From the NCBI GenBank assembly GCA_015058015.1, contig SVDM01000001.1:186001-250000 (forward strand): a DNA stretch of 64,000 bases, in the 5' to 3' direction. A program made the position numbers and the translations under genes. The DNA comes from Lachnospiraceae bacterium (GTDB taxonomy: Bacteria; Bacillota; Clostridia; Lachnospirales; Lachnospiraceae). The notes below the pieces were generated by a model. The model ran no database searches. It saw only the letters and a program-made list of their open reading frames with translations, and was not told where the DNA came from. Of this stretch, positions 35,178 to 42,772 are shown one piece after another. The number at the start of each line of letters is the position of its first letter. Within the stretch, counting starts at the first letter, position 1.

Positions 35178-37265
35178 ATGAACGTTTACACAACGGACAA
35201 AATTCGTAACGTTGTGCTTTTAGGGCACGGCGGTTCCGGCAAAACATCTCTTGTTGAAGCCATGGCATTTCTTTCCGGTATTACCACTCGAATGGGTAAG
35301 ATTTCTGACGGAAACACAATCAGCGATTATGACAAAGAAGAAATCAAAAGATTGTTCTCCATTTCAACATCGGTTGTTCCGATTTGTTGGGGAGATTGTA
35401 AGGTAAATGTGCTGGACACTCCGGGATATTTTGATTTTGTCGGAGAAGTAGAAGAGGCTGTCGGAGCTGCAGATGCTGCTGTTATCGTAGTAAGCGGTAA
35501 GTCAGGAGTTCAGGTTGGTACACGTAAGGCGTGGGAGCTTTGCGATAAGTACAAACTACCGAGAATGGTATTCGTAACTGAAATGGATATTGATAACGCA
35601 AGTTTCAAGAACGTTGTAGAAGAGTTGACAGACCTCTACGGCAAGAAGATTGCGCCTTTCCATTTCCCAATTCGTGAAAATGAGAAATTCGTTGGTTATG
35701 TTAACGTTGTCAGTCAGACCGGTAACAGATGGGATGATAAGGGAGAAGTAAAAGAGGTGGATATCCCCGATTACTCAATGGAGAACCTTAATCTCTACCG
35801 TGATTCTCTTATGGAATCAGTTGCGGAAACCAGCGAAGAATTTATGGATAGATATTTTGCGGGAGAAGAATTCTCAGAAGACGAGATTCGTTCCGCTATA
35901 AGAACCAATGTAGGCGATTGCTCCATTATTCCCATTTCTATGGGTTCCAATACCTTGGCGCAGGGTGTTTACACCTTGCTTGACGATATAGTTAAGTATT
36001 GCCCAAGCCCTGATTCAAAGGGTTGTGTAGGTATGAATCCCAAGTCTAATGAGATATTTGAAGCAAATTATGATTTCTCCAAAGCAAAATCCGCATATGT
36101 ATGGAAGACTATTGTGGATCCCTTCATCGGTAAGTATTCACTGATTAAGGTTAATTCAGGTGTTATTAAGTCTGATGATACTCTCTTTAACTATGACAAG
36201 AGCGCTGAAGAAAAACTCAGCAAACTCTACGTAATGCAGGGTAACAAGACCATTGAAGTAAAAGAGCTTCATGCCGGTGATATCGGAGCTATCGGTAAGC
36301 TGGCCAATACAGCAACAGGAGATACATTATCAACCAAAGCATCACCTGTTGTATACGGCAAGACGGAAATCTCCGTTCCCTACACTTACATGCGTTATAT
36401 TGCTAAGAATAAGGGGGATGAGGACAAGATTTCCCAGGCACTGCAAAAGATTATGGCAGAAGACCTTACCATTAAGAATGTCTTAGATGCCGAGAATCGC
36501 CAGAGTCTTATCTACGGTATGGGAGACCAGCACTTAGAGGTAGTGGCTTCTAAGCTGCTTGACAGATATAAAGTTGAAGTAGATCTGGTTAAGCCCAAGA
36601 TTGCATTTAAGGAGACTATTAAGAAGAATTCCGATGTGGAATACAAGTATAAGAAACAGTCCGGAGGTCATGGACAGTACGGTCACGTTAAGATGAAATT
36701 CGAAGCATCCGGCGACCTTGAGACACCCTATATTTTCGAGCAGATAGTTGTTGGTGGAGCAGTTCCCAAGAACTACTTCCCGGCAGTTGAAAAGGGTCTC
36801 CAGGAATCCGTTGCAAAAGGACCTCTTGCAGGATATCCGGTAGTGGGTGTTAAGGCTGTATTATACGATGGATCTTACCATCCCGTTGACTCTTCGGAAA
36901 TGGCCTTCAAGATGGCTACCATTCAGGCCTTCAAGAAAGGCTTTATGGAGGCAGGTCCCATTCTCTTAGAGCCTATCGCAAGCCTTCGTGTGGAAGTCAG
37001 CGATAAGTATACGGGAGATGTTATGGGTGACCTTAATAAGAAGAGAGGTCGTGTTCTCGGAATGAACCCTATTCCCGGCGGTAAGCAGGAGATTATGGCG
37101 GATATTCCTTACATGGAGCTTTATGGTTACTCAACAGACCTTCGCTCTATGACAGGCGGTGGCGGAACATTCTCTTACGAGTTTGCAAGATACGAGCAGG
37201 CTCCGTCAGATGTTCAGGCTAAGGAAGTTGAAGCCCGTGCTGCCAAGGGAGAAGAGGAAGAGTAG
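35178..37265 (+). CDS. fusA2: EF-G-like translational GTPase (EF-G-2 type)
   Basis: 695 residues with the five-domain EF-G plan. G1 is GHGGSGKTSLVE (about residues 15-26) and G3 is DTPGYFDFVGEVEEAV. The switch I region SDYDKEEIKRLFSISTS is of the EF-G-2 subgroup, not the canonical factor. G4, normally NKxD, reads TEMD (FVTEMDIDNASF). Domain IV shows GGHGQYGHVKMKFE, and the C-terminal part GYSTDLRSMTGGGGTFSYEF is classic. The canonical fusA is expected elsewhere with the str operon. The role of EF-G-2 proteins in Firmicutes is not settled; ribosome-linked GTPase is as far as one can go. Confidence 0.85.
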   Translation: MNVYTTDKIRNVVLLGHGGSGKTSLVEAMAFLSGITTRMGKISDGNTISDYDKEEIKRLFSISTSVVPICWGDCKVNVLDTPGYFDFVGEVEEAVGAADAAVIVVSGKSGVQVGTRKAWELCDKYKLPRMVFVTEMDIDNASFKNVVEELTDLYGKKIAPFHFPIRENEKFVGYVNVVSQTGNRWDDKGEVKEVDIPDYSMENLNLYRDSLMESVAETSEEFMDRYFAGEEFSEDEIRSAIRTNVGDCSIIPISMGSNTLAQGVYTLLDDIVKYCPSPDSKGCVGMNPKSNEIFEANYDFSKAKSAYVWKTIVDPFIGKYSLIKVNSGVIKSDDTLFNYDKSAEEKLSKLYVMQGNKTIEVKELHAGDIGAIGKLANTATGDTLSTKASPVVYGKTEISVPYTYMRYIAKNKGDEDKISQALQKIMAEDLTIKNVLDAENRQSLIYGMGDQHLEVVASKLLDRYKVEVDLVKPKIAFKETIKKNSDVEYKYKKQSGGHGQYGHVKMKFEASGDLETPYIFEQIVVGGAVPKNYFPAVEKGLQESVAKGPLAGYPVVGVKAVLYDGSYHPVDSSEMAFKMATIQAFKKGFMEAGPILLEPIASLRVEVSDKYTGDVMGDLNKKRGRVLGMNPIPGGKQEIMADIPYMELYGYSTDLRSMTGGGGTFSYEFARYEQAPSDVQAKEVEARAAKGEEEE

Positions 37266-37313
37266 TCTTTACTTCTTATCCGATTTGTATTAGAATAATA
37301 TAGCAATTTAAAT

Positions 37314-37342
37314 AGGGGAGCATAGTCTCCCCTAGTTTTTTG
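37314..37342 (+). terminator. Terminator between the EF-G-like gene and leuS
   Basis: AGGGGAG (37314-37320) pairs with CTCCCCT (37327-37333) around CATAGT, then AGTTTTTT. It lies 26 bases before the leuS ATG, and no T-box sequence precedes it. Confidence 0.85.
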
Positions 37343-37367
37343 AGTAAAAGTAAAGGAATGAATAGCA

Positions 37368-39788
37368 ATGGCTAAAAGTTACAATCACAGAGAAGTTGAG
37401 CAGAAATGGCAGAAATACTGGGAGGAGCACGAGACATTCAAGACGGATGTATGGGATTTTTCAAAGCCCAAATATTACGCTCTTGATATGTTTCCATATC
37501 CTTCGGGAGTAGGTCTTCATGCAGGTCATCCGGAAGGCTATACTGCTACGGATATCATGTCACGTATGAAGAGAATGCAAGGATACAATGTACTTCATCC
37601 CATGGGATACGACTCCTTCGGACTCCCCGCTGAGCAGTATGCCGTTAATACAGGTAATCACCCCAGTGGTTTTACCGAGAAGAATATTGAGACTTTCTCC
37701 AAGCAGCTAAAGGAGCTGGGATTCGATTATGACTGGAGCAAATGTCTTGCTACTTCAGATCCTAAATTCTATAAATGGACACAGTGGATTTTCAAGCAGT
37801 TATATGAAGCAGGCTATGCTAAACTGGTAGATATGCCTGTTAACTGGTGTGAGGAACTGGGAACCGTTTTATCTAACGATGAGGTTATAGACGGTAAGTC
37901 TGAGAGGGGTGGTTTCCCGGTTGTCAGAAAGAATATGAAGCAGTGGGTTATCGATCAGGTAGCCTTTGCTGATGAATTGCTTGATGGCCTTAATGAGATT
38001 GATTGGCCGGAGTCTACCAAGGAGATTCAGCGTAACTGGATTGGCAGAAGCGAAGGTGTAGAGGTTGACTTTAAGATTGTGGGAGGCGGAGAATTCTCCA
38101 TTTACACCACCTGTATAGAGACCATCTATGGTATTACCTTCATGGTTCTTGCTCCCGACGGTGACCTTGTAAAAGAACTTATGCCCCGTATCAAGAATAA
38201 AGAGGCGGTACAGGCATATATAGACGAGACCCTGAAGAAGAACGATATGGACAGAACCGAGCTTAACAAGACCAAGTCAGGTTGTGTGTTAGAGGGTATC
38301 ACATGTATTAACCCGGTTAACGGCAAGGAAGTGGCCATCTATATCGGTGATTTCGTACTTGCCAACTACGGAACAGGTGCTGTTATGGCGGTTCCTTCCC
38401 ATGACCAGAGAGACTTCGAGTATTCTGAGGTTCATAACATCCCCAGAATTCAGGTTATTGACGGTAAGGATTGCAGTGAGCATGCCTTTGAGAAGAAGGA
38501 TTATCTGGGCAAGGGCTTTAAGCTTATTAACTCTGAAGAGTTTACCGGTATGACAGTTGAAGAGGCTAAAGAGGCTATCACAGTTAAGCTTGAGAAGATG
38601 GGTGTTGCCAGAAGAACCGTTAATTATCACTTCAGAGAGTGGATATTTGCCCGCCAGCGTTACTGGGGTGAGCCGGTACCTATTGTTTATACGGAAGATG
38701 GTAAGATTCATGTTCTTGCTGACGATGAGCTGCCCCTTGTTTTGCCTGAACTTGAAGAATACAAGGGCAAGAATGGCAAGGCACCCCTTGAGAATGCCAC
38801 CGAATGGAAAGAATACAATCACAATGGAATAAAGGGCAAGCGTGAGACATCAACCATGCCGGGTTCTGCAGGATCATCCTGGTATTATTTCAGATATATT
38901 GATCCGGATAATGACAAAGAGTTTGCAAATCAGGAACTCTTAAAGCATTGGATGCCGGTAGACCTCTATATCGGAGGACCGGAGCACGCGGTAGGTCACC
39001 TTATGTATTCAAGAATCTGGAACAGATTCCTCTACAATAAGGGATTGTCACCGGTAAAAGAGCCCTTCAAGAAGCTGGTTCATCAGGGTATGATCTTAGG
39101 TGAAAACGGCATTAAGATGGGTAAGCGTTTCCCGGAATATGTTGTTAATCCGTCTGATATCGTCCTTGAGTACGGAGCTGATACCCTGCGTCTATATGAG
39201 ATGTTCATGGGTCCCTTGGAAGTAAGTAAGCCCTGGTCACCGCAGGGTGTTGAAGGCGCAAGACGTTTCATCAACAGAGTATGGAACTACTTCACCGAAC
39301 CTGCTAATATTGCAGAGGGTAACGAAGAAAGCTTAAAAAAGATTTATCATCAGACAGTTAAGAAGGTTACATCTGACTTTGAAGAGCTTGGCTTTAACAC
39401 TGCCATTGCCCAGATGATGATCTTTATGAATACAGTAACCAAGGGAACATGTCCGGCTGAGTACGCAGATGGATTTATTAAGATGTTATCCTGTATCACT
39501 CCTCATGTGGGAGAGGAAATCTGGAACCGTATGGGACATGACGATACCATAGCCTACGAGCCATGGCCTGTTTTCGATGAGGAGGCTGTTAAGGAAGATA
39601 CCGTTGAAATTGGTGTTCAGGTATGCGGCAAGGTAAAAGGAACAGTCCTCCTTGCTGTAGATGAGGATAAGGACAGCGCTCTTGCCAAGGCTAAGGAAGT
39701 TGAAAGCGTAGCTAAGGCTATTGCAGGCAAAACAATTGTTAAAGAGATATATGTTCCCGGAAAAATAGTTAATATTGTGGCTAAATAA
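37368..39788 (+). CDS. leuS: Leucine-tRNA ligase
   Basis: 806 residues, class I synthetase. The HIGH motif appears as HAGH in YPSGVGLHAGHPEGY (about residues 43-57), and the KMSKS loop as KMGKR in LGENGIKMGKRFPEYV. The CP1 editing domain keeps GTGAVMAVPSHDQRD, whose Asp discriminates against leucine, but the threonine-rich stretch usually read as TTRPDT is TTCIET. The C-terminal anticodon domain ends in VKGTVLLAVDEDKD and EIYVPGKIVNIV. AAAGGAA precedes the ATG. Confidence 0.95.
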   Translation: MAKSYNHREVEQKWQKYWEEHETFKTDVWDFSKPKYYALDMFPYPSGVGLHAGHPEGYTATDIMSRMKRMQGYNVLHPMGYDSFGLPAEQYAVNTGNHPSGFTEKNIETFSKQLKELGFDYDWSKCLATSDPKFYKWTQWIFKQLYEAGYAKLVDMPVNWCEELGTVLSNDEVIDGKSERGGFPVVRKNMKQWVIDQVAFADELLDGLNEIDWPESTKEIQRNWIGRSEGVEVDFKIVGGGEFSIYTTCIETIYGITFMVLAPDGDLVKELMPRIKNKEAVQAYIDETLKKNDMDRTELNKTKSGCVLEGITCINPVNGKEVAIYIGDFVLANYGTGAVMAVPSHDQRDFEYSEVHNIPRIQVIDGKDCSEHAFEKKDYLGKGFKLINSEEFTGMTVEEAKEAITVKLEKMGVARRTVNYHFREWIFARQRYWGEPVPIVYTEDGKIHVLADDELPLVLPELEEYKGKNGKAPLENATEWKEYNHNGIKGKRETSTMPGSAGSSWYYFRYIDPDNDKEFANQELLKHWMPVDLYIGGPEHAVGHLMYSRIWNRFLYNKGLSPVKEPFKKLVHQGMILGENGIKMGKRFPEYVVNPSDIVLEYGADTLRLYEMFMGPLEVSKPWSPQGVEGARRFINRVWNYFTEPANIAEGNEESLKKIYHQTVKKVTSDFEELGFNTAIAQMMIFMNTVTKGTCPAEYADGFIKMLSCITPHVGEEIWNRMGHDDTIAYEPWPVFDEEAVKEDTVEIGVQVCGKVKGTVLLAVDEDKDSALAKAKEVESVAKAIAGKTIVKEIYVPGKIVNIVAK

Positions 39789-39883
39789 ATAGGTTTTTGC
39801 TAACTAGACAGAATACAACTTTTTGACAAAATATTCGCGAAAGAAGAACTTTTTAGACAATTCGGTTTTTGGAGTCGAATATA

Positions 39884-39912
39884 TTGACAAATTAGTCCAT
39901 ATGGATTACACT
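39884..39912 (+). promoter_or_regulatory. Promoter of the micro-ORF/ncRNA locus
   Basis: TTGACA (39884-39889), exact 17-bp spacer, TACACT (39907-39912). Predicted start of transcription about 39918. Confidence 0.72.
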
Positions 39913-39949
39913 AACCATGTAAGAAACATAAGAAAGAGGTGTTTCCAAT

Positions 39950-40003
39950 GTGCTAGTTAGTCTTACCACAGCGACAATTAAACATCGATATTTAATTTTA
40001 TAA
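39950..40003 (+). CDS. Micro-ORF 1 (17 residues, GTG start)
   Basis: Peptide VLVSLTTATIKHRYLIL. A good ribosome site, AAAGAGGTG, ends at 39941, eight bases before the GTG. It is the first and best-supplied start in the transcript, and its stop is eight bases before micro-ORF 2. No family recognised. Confidence 0.35.
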   Translation: MLVSLTTATIKHRYLIL

Positions 40004-40011
40004 CGATACTA

Positions 40012-40044
40012 ATGAAAGGAAGGTACGGACCACCGAAAAAGTAA
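40012..40044 (+). CDS. Micro-ORF 2, MKGRYGPP peptide copy A
   Basis: Peptide MKGRYGPPKK. Its first eight codons encode the same residues as micro-ORF 5; the differences (GGA/GGT, TAC/TAT, CCG/CCA) all fall at third codon positions and are silent. It has no ribosome site of its own and starts eight bases after the stop of micro-ORF 1, so it would rely on reinitiation. The Gly-Pro-Pro ending is of the kind that slows ribosomes. Confidence 0.42.
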   Translation: MKGRYGPPKK

Positions 40045-40105
40045 GTTATTAGTCTCCGGGTTTCGGTTATAGGTAGTTGATAGTTCGAGAAGAAAGTACC
40101 GTAAG

Positions 40106-40144
40106 ATGTTTGTTTATAGATCCGATCTTGGAATTGTGATATAA
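40106..40144 (+). CDS. Micro-ORF 3 (12 residues)
   Basis: Peptide MFVYRSDLGIVI. Only a weak purine stretch (GAGAAGAAAG) lies upstream. It has no paralogue in the window. Listed because it sits in a chain of short frames leading to the second MKGRYGPP copy. Confidence 0.2.
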   Translation: MFVYRSDLGIVI

Positions 40145-40153
40145 AGTGAAGTA

Positions 40154-40231
40154 ATGATTATAATCTTACGAGACGGAATCGAGACGGGACTTTGGGGACA
40201 TGAATTGTTATTTGTTATAGATATCTTATGA
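40154..40231 (+). CDS. Micro-ORF 4 (25 residues), coupled to copy B
   Basis: The frame starts MIIILRDGIETG and ends LFVIDIL. AAGTGAAG lies a few bases upstream. Its TGA overlaps the ATG of micro-ORF 5 as ATGA (40228-40231), the usual arrangement for translational coupling. Confidence 0.3.
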   Translation: MIIILRDGIETGLWGHELLFVIDIL

Positions 40232-40266
40232 AAGGTAGGTATGGACCACCAGAAACGTTAGATTAA
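40228..40266 (+). CDS. Micro-ORF 5, MKGRYGPP peptide copy B
   Basis: Peptide MKGRYGPPETLD. It shares its first eight residues with micro-ORF 2 despite silent codon differences, then diverges. It begins in a four-base overlap with micro-ORF 4. The stop is 16 bases before the terminator stem. Confidence 0.42.
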   Translation: MKGRYGPPETLD

Positions 40267-40281
40267 ATTATTAAGGATATA

Positions 40282-40315
40282 TGGGATGCTCTTATATAAG
40301 GACATCCCGATTTTT
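40282..40315 (+). terminator. Terminator of the micro-ORF/ncRNA locus
   Basis: GGGATG pairs with CATCCC around a loop that itself contains an A/T-rich stem, followed by GATTTTT. It isolates the locus from the gene at 40397. Confidence 0.8.
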
Positions 40316-40396
40316 ATGCCACAAACCTGTTGAATAATAGAGAGTAATGGGGTTTAATATATGTAGGAGAATTTCTTATATTCCAAGGGGGCTTTA

Positions 40397-41398
40397 ATGA
40401 AAGCATTAATCTTTGTGGATAATCAGAGGGAAGTTAATAATATTAATATTATGATGAAGCCGGTTGCTCTTGATTTTGAGCTTACGGTTCTTTGTTCATA
40501 TGAGAGCCTTATTGAACACTTAGAAGCTAATCCGGTGGATGTATTCATCTGCAGGTTGGGACTTAGCAGCTGTATTGCTTTGGAGCTTTTTCAACTGGCA
40601 AGAATGTATAATAGTGAGGTTCTTAATATTGCAACGGGTGACAACAATTGTGTTAAAGAGCTTATAGATACCTTCAATAAGGAGAACCTCTTTAAGTTTA
40701 TTCCAATGCCTTGGCTTCACCATGTTGATTTTGTAGATCCCGTTCATCAGGCCATGAATTATATGCACAATAAGATTCAGGCAGAGTACGACAGAAAGAC
40801 TCTTGAAGAAGACGTTTCGATTCTGGGAAGCGATATGGAAAAGCTTACTGCTTATGATAAGACTTATGAGAAGATGTTTAAAGAAACAGATATTCTTTAC
40901 AACAGATTCTTCCGTCAAAACTATCAGTTTTTGGGCAAGAAGGTTAATGAAGACGAAGCAAAATTTGCTCTCTTTGCTTTCGAGACATACAACGATTACT
41001 TCTACAATAATCTTACGGAATTAAACAATGTCTTAAGGGATATTATTATGAAGTACAGAGTGCCCACTGAAGGAAAGTTTTTCTCCGTTAAGCATAACTT
41101 AAAAGAAGAACCAGGGGACCTTCTTAGGGCCAAGATACTTTTTAACCTGACTCTATTAAATGAGTTTTTCTATCTCGCAGTGAATGAGTATAAGATTGGT
41201 GTGGTTATAGGCTTGGTTGACGACAAGTATCTCATAAAGTATGATTATTCTTTCACCGGGATGACTGTTAAAGCCTTTGGAGACGCCCTGAATTCTTTTA
41301 ATTTTAAGCGACTTAAAGCTTACGTGGCGGAGAATTCCGCGAAAGGGGATTTTATTCCCACAGAAAAGGGGATGGAGATTCGAATAGTTGTTGCATAA
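40397..41398 (+). CDS. Unrecognised protein with degenerate receiver and histidine-kinase-like halves
   Basis: 333 residues. Residues 1-125 look like a CheY-type fold (beta-1 MKALIFVDN, beta-3 VDVFICR, beta-4 EVLNIATGDNN, beta-5 FKFIPMP), but the phospho-accepting Asp at the end of beta-3 is an Arg and the beta-5 Lys is missing. Residues 125-200 are helical, and the end resembles a weak kinase ATPase fold (ILFNLTLLNEFFYLA near an N-box, GMEIRIVV at the end) without clear G boxes. If this reading is right it is a pseudo-signalling protein. GGGGG lies just before the ATG. It begins a run with rsuA and a HAD phosphatase. Confidence 0.6.
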   Translation: MKALIFVDNQREVNNINIMMKPVALDFELTVLCSYESLIEHLEANPVDVFICRLGLSSCIALELFQLARMYNSEVLNIATGDNNCVKELIDTFNKENLFKFIPMPWLHHVDFVDPVHQAMNYMHNKIQAEYDRKTLEEDVSILGSDMEKLTAYDKTYEKMFKETDILYNRFFRQNYQFLGKKVNEDEAKFALFAFETYNDYFYNNLTELNNVLRDIIMKYRVPTEGKFFSVKHNLKEEPGDLLRAKILFNLTLLNEFFYLAVNEYKIGVVIGLVDDKYLIKYDYSFTGMTVKAFGDALNSFNFKRLKAYVAENSAKGDFIPTEKGMEIRIVVA

Positions 41399-41412
41399 GA
41401 GGTTTAAGGATT

Positions 41413-42123
41413 ATGAAAGGAATTCGCTTAGATAAATTCCTTGCGGATTGCGGGTTAGGAACAAGAAGCGAGGTTAAATCCTTTATAAAGAGTAAAAGGG
41501 TTAAGGTCAACGGGAAGACGTCCTTATCCCCGGCGGATAAATTAGATCCGGATACGGATTCCGTTGCCGTTGATGATAAAGAGATTATTTATAAAGCTCA
41601 TGAATACTATATGTTAAACAAGCCTTCCGGCTATGTTTCTGCCACTGTTGATGATACTCACAAGACAGTAGTGGATTTGATTAAATCCTCCGGGAAAGGT
41701 CTGTTTCCCGTTGGAAGACTGGACATAGACACGGAGGGTCTTCTTATTATTACAAATGATGGTGAGTTGGCCCATAATCTCTTATCCCCCAGAAAACATG
41801 TGGATAAGACTTATTATTATGAGACGGATAAGGACGTGGAGGAGGAGCTTATTTGCGACTTTGCTCGCGGGTTGGATATTGGGGAAGATAAAGATACTTT
41901 GCCGGCTACACTTACGATTAATGACAACAGGAGGTCCGGCTTTGTTACAATCAGAGAAGGCAAATTCCATCAGGTAAAAAGGATGTTTATGGTATATAAT
42001 CTTAAGGTGACTTATCTTAAGAGGATGAGTATGGGAGGCGTGACGCTTGATGAGGGTCTATCTCCCGGAGAATACAGAGAATTAACAAAGGAAGAATTGG
42101 ATAGGTTAAGAGGTTTATGTTAG
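41413..42123 (+). CDS. rsuA: RsuA-family rRNA pseudouridine synthase
   Basis: 236 residues. An S4 RNA-binding domain at the start (IRLDKFLADCGLGTRSEVKSFIKSKRVKVNG) precedes the synthase core with the catalytic Asp in GRLDIDTEGLLIITNDGELAH. The RsuA-type finger YYMLNKPSGYVSA is present. It likely modifies 16S rRNA at the decoding-adjacent uridine, though RsuA and RluB/E/F relatives are hard to separate by eye. Its end overlaps the next gene by seven bases. Confidence 0.9.
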   Translation: MKGIRLDKFLADCGLGTRSEVKSFIKSKRVKVNGKTSLSPADKLDPDTDSVAVDDKEIIYKAHEYYMLNKPSGYVSATVDDTHKTVVDLIKSSGKGLFPVGRLDIDTEGLLIITNDGELAHNLLSPRKHVDKTYYYETDKDVEEELICDFARGLDIGEDKDTLPATLTINDNRRSGFVTIREGKFHQVKRMFMVYNLKVTYLKRMSMGGVTLDEGLSPGEYRELTKEELDRLRGLC

Positions 42124-42761
42124 AGGATAAAGAAGCAATAATATTTGATTTAGACGGAACTTTAGTGGATTCCATGTGGATGTGGAAGGATATAGACATG
42201 GAATTTATGGCTGAGCGAGGACTGGAGTTTCCCCCTAATCTTCAGAAGGATATTGAAGGAATGAGTTTTAATGAAACGGCTATGTATTTCATTGAAAACT
42301 TTGATATTAAAGAAAGCGTTGATGAGTTAAAGGTTATATGGAATGATATGGCTTATTACAAGTATTCTCATGTAGTAAGACCGAAACCCGGAGCCATTGC
42401 CTTTATTGAAAGGGCTAAGAAGATGGGTCTGAAGCTCGGTATTGCAAGCAGCAATTCTATTGAGCTTATTATGGCTGCGGTAACTAATTATGATTTAAAC
42501 GATTATTTTGATGTTATTCTTTCTGCTAATGATGTTCCAAGAGGAAAACCTTTTCCTGATGTCTATCTGGAAGTTGCCAAAAGACTGGGGGTTGACCCGG
42601 CCAAATGTCTGGTGTTTGAGGATATCTCCATGGGCATTATGGCCGGAAAGAACGCCGGTATGACAGTGTGCGGAATCGATGATGATTACTCCGCTGATGA
42701 TGTGGACAAGAAGAAAGAACTGGCGGATTATTATATATATTCTTACGATGAAGTAAACTAG
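42117..42761 (+). CDS. HAD superfamily hydrolase, beta-phosphoglucomutase-like
   Basis: 214 residues. HAD motif [13 protein letters not shown] is at residues 8-19, motif II is LGIASSNS, motif III K is in [11 protein letters not shown] and motif IV is [14 protein letters not shown] helical cap lies between motifs I and II. Substrate is unknown; sugar phosphates or nucleotides are typical for this subgroup. Coupled to rsuA. Confidence 0.9.
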   Translation: MLEDKEAIIFDLDGTLVDSMWMWKDIDMEFMAERGLEFPPNLQKDIEGMSFNETAMYFIENFDIKESVDELKVIWNDMAYYKYSHVVRPKPGAIAFIERAKKMGLKLGIASSNSIELIMAAVTNYDLNDYFDVILSANDVPRGKPFPDVYLEVAKRLGVDPAKCLVFEDISMGIMAGKNAGMTVCGIDDDYSADDVDKKKELADYYIYSYDEVN

Positions 42762-42772
42762 AAAGGAAGACT

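Larger units (their letters stand above)
39918..40316 (+). ncRNA. Unassigned ~400-nt transcription unit with micro-ORFs
   Basis: The unit is bounded by a good promoter and a terminator, and I do not recognise it as RNase P RNA, tmRNA, SRP RNA or a known riboswitch. It contains a 23-nt motif twice, 216 nt apart (40012-40034 and 40228-40250), differing at two positions. It can be read as a non-coding RNA with duplicated motif or as a leader/peptide transcript: five micro-ORFs are listed separately. The 5' region can form CTAAC/GTTAG and ATG/CAT pairings. The remaining gap parts (39789-39883 and 40317-40396) hold nothing I can name. Confidence 0.5.

Noticed and set aside
39900-39959. Short frame MDYTNHVRNIRKRC... 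starting at ATG 39900
   Set aside because: It contains the promoter -10 element (39907-39912), so it would not be in the mRNA made from that promoter, and it has no ribosome site.
39918-40316. RNase P RNA, tmRNA or a group II intron at this ~400-nt locus
   Set aside because: None of the conserved RNase P segments such as GAGGAAAGTCC, no tRNA-like ends of tmRNA, and no domain V hairpin or reverse transcriptase were found.
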